A stretch of 64,000 nt of DNA from Candidatus Bathyarchaeota archaeon (GTDB lineage: Archaea > Thermoproteota > Bathyarchaeia > Bathyarchaeales > Bathycorpusculaceae). Both the position numbers and the translations under genes were made by a program. The stretch covers positions 186,001-250,000 of the forward strand of contig JAOZIA010000024.1 of assembly GCA_026014585.1 (NCBI GenBank). The letters are read 5' to 3'. This document shows positions 18,457 through 26,517 of this stretch, piece by piece (the stretch's first letter is position 1; each line of letters begins with the position of its first letter). The notes below the pieces were generated by a model that did not search any database, had not been told where the DNA came from, and was given only the letters and a program-made list of their open reading frames with translations.

Positions 18457-19224
18457 TTGCTGAAGTTTTGTTAGGCTCTGAGGTACCTGAGTGGTGGATT
18501 CGATTATTATGTTGCGGTTGTAGCCTGTTTTCTTGATGATTTCCGCGAACCATTTGTAGTCGATGTTGCCCATGCCAATGCCAAGGTGCTCATCGTCGTT
18601 GCCGTGGTTGTCGCTGGCGTGGATGTGTATGATTTTGTCTGTTAGCATGTTAAAGAAAGGTTGATTTTGTGCTTCTAGATGTGCGTGTCCCAAATCCAAC
18701 ACGATGCCTATGGGCAGGTTAGTTTCGCGGTAGAAACGCTGGTACGCTTCAGGTGAGTTCATTAAAAACCAGTATTTGCCAGGCAGATTTTCCATGGCAA
18801 TGTTTACCCCTAATTCTTCGGATTCTGCATAAATTTGCTGGATGCTTTCCATGTTTTGCTGCCATTGTTTGCCGGGGTAGAATTGGCTGATTCCTGTTTG
18901 CTGTCCGGGGTGGAATACCCAGAGTTTAGCGTCTAAGGCGTTGGCGTTTTGGAGAGATTGTTTGAGGCGTTTGTGTATAATCTGTAGCATGGTTTTGTTT
19001 GGGGAGGCAATGTTTATGTCTGCAAAGGGCGCGTGGATTGAGTATTCGAGGTTGTAGCTTTTAGCGGTTTCCCGTAGTAGCTGTATGCGGGCTTTGTTTA
19101 GCTCGTGTGTTCCGTCATCTACAATTTCTATGTATCGTGTTCCGATTGTGCCCAGGCGCTTAACCATGCGGTTGAAGGGTTCGCCAAGACAATAAAGCAT
19201 TGAAACCCCAATTTTAGCAGTCAT
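18445..19224 (-). CDS. Sugar phosphate isomerase/epimerase-like TIM-barrel protein
   Basis: 259 aa with the xylose-isomerase-like (AP endonuclease family 2) barrel: YIEIVDDGTH, YSIHAPFADINIAS, WVFHPGQQTG, NIAMENLPGKYW, GIVLDLGHAHLEAQ, IIHIHASDNHG and NIIIES. These strands hold the His, Glu and Asp metal ligands typical of the fold. Substrate is unknown; related proteins include sugar isomerases, endonuclease IV and inositol catabolic enzymes. Single gene, converging on rnz. Confidence 0.82.
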   Translation of the reverse strand: MTAKIGVSMLYCLGEPFNRMVKRLGTIGTRYIEIVDDGTHELNKARIQLLRETAKSYNLEYSIHAPFADINIASPNKTMLQIIHKRLKQSLQNANALDAKLWVFHPGQQTGISQFYPGKQWQQNMESIQQIYAESEELGVNIAMENLPGKYWFLMNSPEAYQRFYRETNLPIGIVLDLGHAHLEAQNQPFFNMLTDKIIHIHASDNHGNDDEHLGIGMGNIDYKWFAEIIKKTGYNRNIIIESTTQVPQSLTKLQQLLA

Positions 19225-19304
19225 TATGCATCACTTTGTTTCTGGTTAAGAATGAAACCTCAGATAAATAACTTAACCTAACAAAATAGAGAATCAAACC
19301 AGCC

Positions 19305-19427
19305 AAGGAGGTTTCTGTTGCTTTTTCTTTTCTGTTCGGTTTAGCAGCCGCATGGGGAACAGCAATTGACAACGAAATCTACGACGCATGTACATATGAA
19401 CAATGTAAGGACACAGTAAAGAATTAG
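19305..19427 (+). other. possible tiny membrane peptide gene or frameshifted remnant
   Basis: A strong ribosome site (AAGGAGG at 19305-19311) is followed by TTG at 19318, but that frame stops after eight codons. The overlapping frame reads VAFSFLFGLAAAWGTAID and on to NEIYDACTYEQCKDTVKN, ending with TAG at 19425-19427, and looks protein-like, yet it has no normal start codon. A one-base shift within the T-runs (19319-19332) would join them into a peptide of about 36 residues. It is either a decayed or miscalled small membrane protein, or chance. Confidence 0.3.
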
Positions 19428-19468
19428 TAAAAAAATATTTAAGGATGAAAAAAGGGTTATGCTCAAGG

Positions 19469-19909
19469 TTACATTGTTTGTTCTCCAACCATTGCTACTT
19501 TGGGCATAAGCACTTTGTCAATAGCATGACAGACTCCGTTATCCACAACCAAATCTGCCTTGATAATGTTTGCATCGTTAACTTTGATGTTTCGATGTAA
19601 ATGCCAACGCTTCGCATCAATCCGCAGTTCCCCACCGTTTAACGCTTGCAAATACGTGTGTTTTTCTAAATCTGAAGCCATCATTTTTCCTTCGGCAACA
19701 TGGAAAGTTAAAACGTTTTTGAGCTGGGCGGTATCTTTGAGGAGCGCGTCAAGGTCGCCTTTGGGGATTTTAGAAAATGCTTCGTCTGTTGGCGCAAAAA
19801 CTGTGAAGGGACCTTGTCCTTTAAGGGTTTCAACAAGTCCTGCTGCTTTAACTGCTTCAACCAGCGTTTTAAACTCGCTTGAAGCCATTGCTGTTTCAAC
19901 AATATCCAT
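19469..19909 (-). CDS. Fasciclin (FAS1) domain protein
   Basis: About 146 aa, a single FAS1 domain: GPFTVFAPTDEAFSKIP, the middle motif LKNVLTFHVAEGK and the C-terminal NANIIKAD...DNGVCHAIDKVLMPK. FAS1 domains mediate adhesion in surface proteins, but this one has no signal peptide and seems cytoplasmic, as in many prokaryotic single-domain forms. ATG at 19909 is chosen because GGAGGTG lies just upstream. A paralogue about half identical lies at 24397-24837. Confidence 0.9.
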   Translation of the reverse strand: MDIVETAMASSEFKTLVEAVKAAGLVETLKGQGPFTVFAPTDEAFSKIPKGDLDALLKDTAQLKNVLTFHVAEGKMMASDLEKHTYLQALNGGELRIDAKRWHLHRNIKVNDANIIKADLVVDNGVCHAIDKVLMPKVAMVGEQTM

Positions 19910-20054
19910 AAAATTCACCTCCGCTTACAGTTAAGGCAAGAAAAAACATGATTATATGTGCTTTAATTGAAGTATAAACCTTAGCCAACCTGTATGTTTA
20001 TAGACCACATCGTTAATTTATTGGAAGCGGCTCTAAAAGTAAGGAGATTGTTTA

Positions 20055-21074
20055 ATGGCTGAAGCAACTTTTTCCCAGCTACTCGTGAACGTCGTAATCA
20101 TAGCAGTCGCCTTTGTTATTTTGAACTGGGCAAGCAATCTCACAATCAATAATGCCGTTAAAGTCTCAAACATAACTAAACTGGGCAAAACCGCTGTTGG
20201 CTTTAGCCTGCTTGCCTTCACAACATCTCTGCCTGAACTAACCGTAGCGTTGATAGCGGCCTTTTCAGGAGGCGTTGCACTTTCAATCGGTAACATTTTA
20301 GGCTCAAACATTGCAAATATCTGTGTAGTTGTGGGTATAGCAGCTTTCATAGTATTCTATCATAGCAGAAGAGTGAAAGGCAAACACATAGACCGCAACA
20401 TCATACCCTCGTTTGCTCAGTCTGAATTAAGCAGCATCCACTTTGGACTGTTCATTTCCTCAATTATACCTATTCTTCTAATTTACCTCGCCACCTCATC
20501 TTGGATAGTTGGATTAATTTTGATATGCATATTCGTAGGCTACATGTATCAGCTATCCAAAGTTAGAATACCCACAGACGAGGAAGAACCAGTGACCAGT
20601 GAAGAAAAAAGCAAGCTATCTCGTTTCCTAATTTTCACTATTGCAGGTGCACTTGGCGTGGTTGGAAGCGCCTATTTTCTGGTAGAATCCGCTGTTGTTA
20701 TCGCGGAAGCTGCAGGGCTGTCACAGCAAGTGATTGGCGCTACAGTAATTGCGATTGGTACAAGTCTTCCTGAGCTAGTTTTATCAGTGAAATCCATTCT
20801 ACGTGGGCATTCTGGGCTTGCTTTTGGAGGCATAATCGGTAGCAGCTTTGTTAATATCACCTTAATTTTAGGTGTTAGCATTTTTGTTCCCGCGCTCTTA
20901 GGTACGTCTATAGTTCTACAAACTGGTGTCTTCCAAAACATAGTGCTGTTTTCGATTATGACAAACATGTTCTTCTGGTACTTCCTCTCCAGGGGCTACA
21001 TTGGACACAAAGAAGGCGCCGTTTTTCTCTTCATCTACATCCTTTTCATTATAACTACCATTGGTGCATTATAG
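20055..21074 (+). CDS. Calcium/sodium:cation antiporter (CaCA family)
   Basis: 339 aa, about ten membrane helices, with the two inverted alpha repeats that define the CaCA superfamily: AFTTSLPELTVALIA with GNILGSNIANI in the first half, and AIGTSLPELVLSVKS with GGIIGSSFVNITLILG in the second. A polar loop (DEEEPVTSEEKSK) links the halves. It probably exports Ca2+ against Na+ or H+. AAGGAG precedes the ATG. Converges with the phosphatase gene, overlapping it by 20 bases. Confidence 0.9.
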   Translation: MAEATFSQLLVNVVIIAVAFVILNWASNLTINNAVKVSNITKLGKTAVGFSLLAFTTSLPELTVALIAAFSGGVALSIGNILGSNIANICVVVGIAAFIVFYHSRRVKGKHIDRNIIPSFAQSELSSIHFGLFISSIIPILLIYLATSSWIVGLILICIFVGYMYQLSKVRIPTDEEEPVTSEEKSKLSRFLIFTIAGALGVVGSAYFLVESAVVIAEAAGLSQQVIGATVIAIGTSLPELVLSVKSILRGHSGLAFGGIIGSSFVNITLILGVSIFVPALLGTSIVLQTGVFQNIVLFSIMTNMFFWYFLSRGYIGHKEGAVFLFIYILFIITTIGAL

Positions 21075-21822
21075 CCTCAACTTTTCCCCAAAGTCGCTGC
21101 CATAGGCTATCTAAGCTTTCTGTAGCCCCAACAAAAAAGGGGTAATCAACAACTTTAAGCATTGACAAGTCATTTGGTCCATTACCAACCCCAACAAACT
21201 TCAAAGAACCACATGTTTCCACAAAAAAATCTCTCAAAATCGTAACTGCTGCCCCTTTATCATGCATACCCATCAAATGATAGTATCTATCACCCTTAAC
21301 ACACCGCAGTTGCTCTGCATCGGCAGCATCAAAGAGGACTTTTTCATCCAAAATCTCTCCGTTAAATGGTTCACTGTATTCCCTTTGCCTGGCTAATAAT
21401 GCAAATTCTTTAGGCAGCCCCGTGGTCTTGGCGATTTCTTCAGCAGTCAAGTCACCAAAGCCAGTCAGTGCAAAGCCTGTTTTCTTTTTTATCCGCTCAA
21501 AACCTTTCCTAATGACGCTGTAGGGAACACCTAACTCAACAACCTCATAATTACCTTTTTTACACGTGAAAAAATTGTTTTTAGAAAAGTATCCTTTTGG
21601 AATAAAAATTGCTGCACCATTCTCAGAAACAAACGGGTCATCAACACCAAGCGTTTGCCTGTAATACTCAATCTCTGCCCGGGTTTTGCTACTACAAAAA
21701 ATCAGGCAAAAACCATTTTCTTGAAGCTTTTCCACGTAGGGTTTGACTGCATGGTAACTATAGTTTTTATCGAGCACTGTTCCATCCATGTCAGCAAAAA
21801 CTGCAATGCGGCACTGCTTCAT
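21055..21822 (-). CDS. HAD phosphatase for glycosyl-3-phosphoglycerate (MpgP/GpgP type)
   Basis: 255 aa, HAD superfamily Cof-type: motif I FADMDGTVLD, motif II CSSKTRAE, and motif IV GNGPNDLSML (GDxxND equivalent). The mannosyl/glucosyl-3-phosphoglycerate phosphatase subfamily fits, and its start overlaps the synthase stop (ATGA), so the pair makes a glycosylglycerate compatible solute in two steps: synthase adds the sugar to 3-phosphoglycerate, phosphatase removes phosphate. Sugar identity follows the synthase, judged glucose-type. Confidence 0.85.
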   Translation of the reverse strand: MKQCRIAVFADMDGTVLDKNYSYHAVKPYVEKLQENGFCLIFCSSKTRAEIEYYRQTLGVDDPFVSENGAAIFIPKGYFSKNNFFTCKKGNYEVVELGVPYSVIRKGFERIKKKTGFALTGFGDLTAEEIAKTTGLPKEFALLARQREYSEPFNGEILDEKVLFDAADAEQLRCVKGDRYYHLMGMHDKGAAVTILRDFFVETCGSLKFVGVGNGPNDLSMLKVVDYPFFVGATESLDSLWQRLWGKVEAIMHQW

Positions 21823-23006
21823 TTTTCCATGGACGCCTCTCTTAATTTTTCACGGGCATCAGGCATCGCAGAAAGAATACGCAACCAATCGGGCAACTGT
21901 GCACTGGTGGGTTTTTGCAGGTATCTTTTCCCCGCCTGCACAATCACTTCAGATAATGCGTCCACAGTGGTTTCTTCTTGATGTCTGTCGTAATCTAAAG
22001 AGTTGCATAGTGCGTCAGCTTGATACTGCCGTATTCTGTCTTGTGCAAACCGCCGATAAATAACCTCCAAACTAAGCAAAAACGCGTTTGAAACATCTAT
22101 GCCCTCAGTTTCAGTTAGAGTTCGTAGTAAAGTTGTGAAGCTGTCTTCTGCAGTTTTCAGCAATGCTTCATGACTGATTGCTTTATGTTTGTGCTCGAAA
22201 AATCCAAGGTCTACTTCGCATATCCGTTTGTTAGACACATTACGATATAGTTCTGCGAGTATGCCGATTTCCAGTCCCCAGTCGCTTGGGCTTCGCAAGT
22301 TCAAGGCTAAGTCGGTGTAGATTGCCATTTCTCCTGAGAGGGGGTAACGGAATGCTTGGAGGTAACGGATAAATGTTGATCTGTTGTCGAGTTTTTTCTG
22401 CAGTGCCGCTAGCAGAGGATTAATGAAGAGGCGGTATATTCTGCCATACATCTTTTTATTTTCAAGATTTACCCGTGCATAGTAACCCTTAGAGAAAGTG
22501 AAGTCTAATCGGGGATCCACTATCGTGTAGAGCAGTTTGGTTGGATATGCTTCTGAATACGTTAGAATATCTGCGTCATGGATTGCTATTGCATGAAGCT
22601 CCAGTGAAGCTATGCCTGTTGTCAACCAGACGTCTTTTCCTTTTCCGTTTAGCCCTGTTACGTCTAACCCTTTCTTTTTTAAATCCGCAAGAATCAGCTC
22701 AACTTGTGGTCTGTTGCACCATATTACATCGCAGGGAATTTCTATTTTGGAAGTAGCCTTAAGAGTTTGGTTATATTCTGATTCGTCTGCTGCTGAAAGT
22801 GCAATGTAGACTTTTTTTAGATACTCACACTTGTTTAATCCCTTAATAATTTTGGGTAAGGCTGGGCTCTCCAAATCCTGCCCAATTATTGGTATAATTA
22901 CGCCTGAGGGATATTTGTCGCTTAACTCATTTAGTCTGTTTTTGAGGGTTTCAAAATTTATCGAGTAATCATGTATACGCCCAATACGTTCCTGTTCGAT
23001 ATCCAA
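21819..23006 (-). CDS. gpgS: Glucosyl-3-phosphoglycerate synthase-like glycosyltransferase (GT81 type)
   Basis: 395 aa GT-A glycosyltransferase. Motifs: VIIPIIGQDLESPAL, a lysine-rich NGKGKDVWLTTG, the metal-binding DAD in IAIHDADILTY, then FSKGYYARV and GRIYRLFINPLLAAL, which fit glucosyl-3-phosphoglycerate synthases rather than GT55 mannosyl enzymes. TTG start at 23006 with GGAG about 10 bases upstream. Product with the coupled phosphatase would be glucosylglycerate, an osmolyte made under salt or nitrogen stress. The mannosyl alternative cannot be excluded without alignment. Confidence 0.82.
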   Translation of the reverse strand: MDIEQERIGRIHDYSINFETLKNRLNELSDKYPSGVIIPIIGQDLESPALPKIIKGLNKCEYLKKVYIALSAADESEYNQTLKATSKIEIPCDVIWCNRPQVELILADLKKKGLDVTGLNGKGKDVWLTTGIASLELHAIAIHDADILTYSEAYPTKLLYTIVDPRLDFTFSKGYYARVNLENKKMYGRIYRLFINPLLAALQKKLDNRSTFIRYLQAFRYPLSGEMAIYTDLALNLRSPSDWGLEIGILAELYRNVSNKRICEVDLGFFEHKHKAISHEALLKTAEDSFTTLLRTLTETEGIDVSNAFLLSLEVIYRRFAQDRIRQYQADALCNSLDYDRHQEETTVDALSEVIVQAGKRYLQKPTSAQLPDWLRILSAMPDAREKLREASMEK

Positions 23007-23139
23007 CGCGGGTCTACTCCATAATAATAAGTGCTTTTGTTTATATAAGAATTACAGAAAAATTCTAAAGATAAAAGTAATTTTCCATGGATTCAGAAAA
23101 TTCTTAAGTACTCGGCTTGCAACTCATACATGATGGCCC

Positions 23140-24390
23140 TTGGCTGATATCGTTTCCGTAGCTCTCATAATCAGCTCCTTAATTATTCTAATCGGATTCA
23201 TAGGAAACTATATTTTCAAAAAAACAGGCCTCCCCGACATGCTTATCCTAATTTTCATAGGCATACTTTGCGGTCCAATTTTAGGCATTTTTGACCCTGT
23301 AGCCGTTAATAGCTTTGCCCCATTTCTAGCTGCACTAGCCTTAGCTTACATCTTGTTTGATGGCGGAATGGGCTTAAATATTGGAAAAGTGATGCGGAAC
23401 AGCCCCAAAGCAGTTATGCTGGCAATTGTAGGTTTTATTTTCAGTGTTTTGGGCGTTTGCGCTTTCATGGTGTTTGTGTTTAATGTGCCCTTGGTTTACG
23501 GGTTGCTGTTTGGCAGCATGTTTGGCGGAAGTAGCTCTGTTGCGGTTATCTCCTTATCTTCAAAAATAAAAATTGGCGACAAAGGCGCAATCATTTTAAT
23601 TTTAGAATCCGCAATCACAGACATCTTATGCGTAGTTATCAGTTTATCCTTAATTGATGTTTTAGTAACGGGGCAAGCAGACGTAGCTTTCATCGGTTTA
23701 GGTATAGCTGAAAAATTCGTAATCGGCGCTCTAATAGGTGTAGGCTTAAGTTTAGCTTGGTTATTTGCACTGCGAAAAGTCGGTTCAATGCCTTTCTCCT
23801 ACATCCTAACCTTGGGCATTGTCCTGTTTGGTTACGCGGCATCAGAAAGTTTAGGTGGCAGCGGAGCCCTGAGTGCTTTGCTTTTCGGTTTAATTTTAGG
23901 CAATGAAGTGGGTGTGTTGAGATTCTTTAAGATGGATGGGAAAGACACCGTTATTGGTCCTTTTTCTTTAGCGGTCAGTAAAGGTCTGAAACGATTTGAA
24001 GCTGAAATTGCTTTTCTGATTCGCACATTCTTCTTTGTTTTCCTTGGCATAATTGCTTCTTTTTCAAGTATAGCTCTGCTGATTTCTGGAGTTGTGGTCT
24101 CCTTTATTCTTCTTGCCACCCGTTATGGCACAGTTTGGCTAGCAACCCGCAACAGTGTCCTTGAAATAGACCACAAAATAATGACTGTGATTTTGACGCG
24201 TGGTTTAGCCGCAGCAGTTTTAGCTACATTGCCTGCTCAGTATGGATTGCCCTATTCAGGATTGTTTGTAGACATTGCAGTGGTCGTTATCGTGACAACC
24301 GCCGTAATAGCAACTGTGGGGTCAATATGGCTTGCACACCAAAAAACTCCAAACCCAATTCCTCCGCCACCACAAGAAATAACCACTTAA
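23140..24390 (+). CDS. Cation:proton antiporter (CPA family, NhaP-like)
   Basis: 416 aa with about 12 hydrophobic helices, including LPDMLILIFIGILCGP, the family GGMGLN segment and SALLFGLILGNEVG. Acts in Na+ or K+/H+ exchange; ion specificity unknown. TTG at 23140 is used because the nearby ATG triplets are out of frame. Its divergent neighbour makes an osmolyte, so the two may share an osmotic or salt response, which is inference. Confidence 0.85.
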   Translation: MADIVSVALIISSLIILIGFIGNYIFKKTGLPDMLILIFIGILCGPILGIFDPVAVNSFAPFLAALALAYILFDGGMGLNIGKVMRNSPKAVMLAIVGFIFSVLGVCAFMVFVFNVPLVYGLLFGSMFGGSSSVAVISLSSKIKIGDKGAIILILESAITDILCVVISLSLIDVLVTGQADVAFIGLGIAEKFVIGALIGVGLSLAWLFALRKVGSMPFSYILTLGIVLFGYAASESLGGSGALSALLFGLILGNEVGVLRFFKMDGKDTVIGPFSLAVSKGLKRFEAEIAFLIRTFFFVFLGIIASFSSIALLISGVVVSFILLATRYGTVWLATRNSVLEIDHKIMTVILTRGLAAAVLATLPAQYGLPYSGLFVDIAVVVIVTTAVIATVGSIWLAHQKTPNPIPPPPQEITT

Positions 24391-24396
24391 CATTGA

Positions 24397-24837
24397 TTAA
24401 ATTTGTGCGCCTGCAACAATCACTTTTGACGTCAACACTTTGTCAATTGCATGGCATACCCCATTATCAGCTACTATGTCAGGTTTTATAACTATCGCAT
24501 CATTAACTTTTAAGCGACTCATCAGGTTCCAAAATGAAGCATCAATTTTTAATTCGCCGCCTGAAATCGTTTGTAAATAATCCACCATCGCTAAATCAGA
24601 TGATGTAAATTTGCCTTCAACAATATGGAAATTCAGCAGCGACCTTAACTTTTCAGGGTCACGCAAAAGAACCGATAATTCATGTTTGGGTACGTTTGAG
24701 AAGGCTTCATCAGTGGGTGCAAAAACCGTGAATGGACCGGGGCTTTTGAGTTTATCAACTAAACCAGCTATTCTTGCGGCTTCAATTAAAGTGTTAAACA
24801 TGCCTGTGGCAGATGCAGCTTCAACTAGGTCAGTCAA
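24397..24837 (-). CDS. Fasciclin (FAS1) domain protein, paralogue
   Basis: Single FAS1 domain of about 146 aa with GPFTVFAPTDEAFSNVP, LLNFHIVEGKFTSSDLA and DNGVCHAIDKVLTSK. TTG at 24837 is chosen: GGAGGTG sits 8-14 bases upstream, and the resulting N-terminus aligns with the paralogue at 19469-19909. A longer frame to 24906 exists but lacks a ribosome site. Only 6 bases separate the convergent stops of this gene and the antiporter. Confidence 0.88.
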   Translation of the reverse strand: MTDLVEAASATGMFNTLIEAARIAGLVDKLKSPGPFTVFAPTDEAFSNVPKHELSVLLRDPEKLRSLLNFHIVEGKFTSSDLAMVDYLQTISGGELKIDASFWNLMSRLKVNDAIVIKPDIVADNGVCHAIDKVLTSKVIVAGAQI

Positions 24838-24885
24838 AACGCTCTCACCTCCCTTTATACACAAATCTGGCTGAAAGATGAAAGG

Positions 24886-25120
24886 GTGAGGAGAGGCAAT
24901 AAACATTTTTACAATTTAGAGGTTGACGCTAAAAACGTCAAATTCGAATACGGTGTTTCCAACCGCGGCTCTTGGAAGGGTAATCCACTATTTGGCTTTC
25001 TAAAGGCTCCAAGGCCGGAGCAAACACAACGGTTTACGCTGTTGACCCCTGATTTTCAAACGCTTCTACAGCATAACCGTACTCTACAAAAGATACAACA
25101 CACTGGAAACGAAAACCAGA
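24886..25120 (+). other. possible decayed coding remnant in a 727-base gene-free stretch
   Basis: The 24838-25564 interval has no convincing gene. In this part the plus strand reads protein-like in pieces: YNLEVDAKNVKFEYGVS then RGSWKGNPLFGFLKAP in one frame, and after a shift near 25010 AGANTTVYAVDP, stop, FSNASTA, stop, PYSTKDTTHW in another. The pattern suggests a former secreted-type protein with a frameshift and stops. No family is recognised, so chance cannot be excluded. The rest of the interval holds repeat copy C and a long hairpin, listed separately. Confidence 0.3.
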
Positions 25121-25249
25121 ATAATAAACTAAACCTCTGCACCCAGCAAACGCGCCCTCTTTGAGGTGCAATTCGCGGATTGGACGACTTTCCTGATAAA
25201 CCCCATTTTAAGGCAAGAACGGTGTGGCTTGGAAATCTGCCATCAGGGA

Positions 25250-25274
25250 CCTCCCCTCTATAGTTTCTGCAAGG
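25250..25274 (-). repeat. Dispersed repeat element, copy C (solo right end)
   Basis: Reads CCTCCCCTCTATAGTTTCTG and onward on the plus strand; its reverse complement matches the conserved right end of the units at 15491-15540 and 38301-38350 (TGCAGAA, ATAGAG, GGGAGG). The left palindromic half CTATTTGGAGCC is absent, so this is a truncated copy. Confidence 0.6.
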
Positions 25275-25419
25275 ATGTTACAGAGGAGTAAGGTGTTCCT
25301 GATGACTTGGCTGATTTAGGATGAAAACCAGACTAATACTTGTAACAGTAAATACAGAAGAATAACCAATGTTTTTTCAACTTCGTAGCACCAAATTAGG
25401 TTTAGAAAACATTTGGTTT

Positions 25420-25476
25420 AGTTTTTGTCAAGGTTTCTGACTACACCAGTCAAACTTTCTTGACCAAACAAAAACT
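25420..25476. other. long imperfect hairpin
   Basis: Outer arms AGTTTTTGT (25420-25428) and ACAAAAACT (25468-25476), inner GTCAAG/CTTGAC, and apical GACT-ACACC-AGTC pair in nested order with small bulges, giving one 57-base stem-loop upstream of the nucleotide-kinase gene. It could be a transcript end, a small RNA, or the remnant of a mobile-element end; no transposase is present. Confidence 0.45.
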
Positions 25477-25564
25477 GCCTTCAAAGTCACGCGTGGTTTG
25501 TTTGGTTGTTTATGAAAACGCTTTTTAGGTTTATTTGCTGCTAAGGTACCGTAAGGGTTACTGG

Positions 25565-26131
25565 ATGTACACTGACAAACTTGTTATTGGATTAACTGGC
25601 ATGCCCGGCGCAGGCAAAAGCATAGTTGTGCAGGCAACCAAAGACTGGGGATACAATGTCGTTGTTATGGGTGACGTAATACGGGAGGAAACCAGAAACC
25701 GCGGCTTAGAACTCACCCCACAAAACGTGGGCAAAGTCATGCTGCAACTTCGAGAAGAATCAGGTCCAAACGTGATTGCCCAAAAATGCGTCCCCAAAAT
25801 CGCCGCTCAGAACAACCATAAAATCATCATTGATGGCCTGCGCAGTTACGCAGAAGCAGAAGTTTTCATGGCTAATTTTGCCAATTTCGTGTTGGTAACG
25901 GTTCATGCGCCGCCCCAGTTGCGGTTTGAAAGGTTAAACGCTAGGGGTAGAAGTGATGATTCGCCAAGTTTTGAGGTTTTTCATGAGCGTGACATGCGTG
26001 AGCTCGGCGTGGGAATGGGCGCGGCAATTGGTTTGTCGGAGTATGTTATTGTTAATGATGGAACAATAGATGAGGTTAAATGCAAGGCTAAAGCTGTGTT
26101 GGGAAGGATTGAGGAGAAATGGAGCAAGTAA
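25565..26131 (+). CDS. UPF0200-family nucleoside/dephospho-CoA kinase-like P-loop protein
   Basis: 188 aa. Walker A GMPGAGKS near residue 10, a lid-type region VVVMGDVIREETRNRG, VIIDGLRSYAEAEVF and VLVTVHAPPQLRFERL are hallmarks of the archaeal UPF0200 kinases, related to dephospho-CoA and adenylate kinases. Substrate unproven. ATG at 25565. The stop overlaps the start of the UPF0201 gene by 13 bases, a pairing common in archaea. Confidence 0.85.
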   Translation: MYTDKLVIGLTGMPGAGKSIVVQATKDWGYNVVVMGDVIREETRNRGLELTPQNVGKVMLQLREESGPNVIAQKCVPKIAAQNNHKIIIDGLRSYAEAEVFMANFANFVLVTVHAPPQLRFERLNARGRSDDSPSFEVFHERDMRELGVGMGAAIGLSEYVIVNDGTIDEVKCKAKAVLGRIEEKWSK

Positions 26132-26517
26132 AGATTCACGTAGAGGTTGAAATTAACCCAACTGAAAGCACCGAGAAAGTGCAAGCTGCAATCGGCACTA
26201 TACTTGAGGGTACCAAGGTTGAGGTTAGAGAAGCCAGAAAAGGCGCAGTCTTAATTGCAACTGCAGAGGGACACGAAAAACTAATCAAACTACGAAAAGC
26301 CCTACGCAATGACCGTATACGCGACGCCGCAAGAAAACAGTTACTCCGAGCAATACGCGGCAACACCGTGAGTTTTTGCTTAAATAAGCAGGTTGCTTTT
26401 GCTGGTCACATTTCGTTTTGTGAGGAAACTGCCGAGTCACCTCTTGGTCCAATAAAAATTTTAATTGAATCGGATAATCCAACGCAACTGGTTGAGTGGC
26501 TTGCCCAAAAAACCTGA
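26119..26517 (+). CDS. UPF0201-family protein
   Basis: 132 aa with the fold pattern of the archaeal UPF0201 family: KIHVEVEINPTESTEKVQAA, a central helical KLRKALRNDRIRDAARKQLL and C-terminal FCLNKQVAFAGHISFC with ESPLGPIKILIES. Possibly RNA-binding; it resembles the predicted exosome-associated proteins (a related protein is at 35352-35810). Overlaps both neighbours, so it is translated from a polycistronic message. Confidence 0.82.
   Translation: MEQVKIHVEVEINPTESTEKVQAAIGTILEGTKVEVREARKGAVLIATAEGHEKLIKLRKALRNDRIRDAARKQLLRAIRGNTVSFCLNKQVAFAGHISFCEETAESPLGPIKILIESDNPTQLVEWLAQKT

Noticed and set aside
19294-19488. 64-aa reverse-strand frame between the isomerase and FAS1 genes
   Set aside because: Overlaps the FAS1 3' end, has irregular composition and no ribosome site.
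21819-23006. Mannosyl-3-phosphoglycerate synthase of the GT55 family
   Set aside because: The order and wording of motifs (DAD, GYYARV, RLFINPLL) fit GT81 glucosyl enzymes and not the Pyrococcus-type GT55 sequence.
24886-25164. Intact 92-aa gene
   Set aside because: The protein-like signal switches frame halfway, and no ribosome site precedes it; treated as a possible remnant only.
24860-25560. RNase P RNA or SRP RNA in the gene-free stretch
   Set aside because: None of the conserved cores of these RNAs could be found on either strand.
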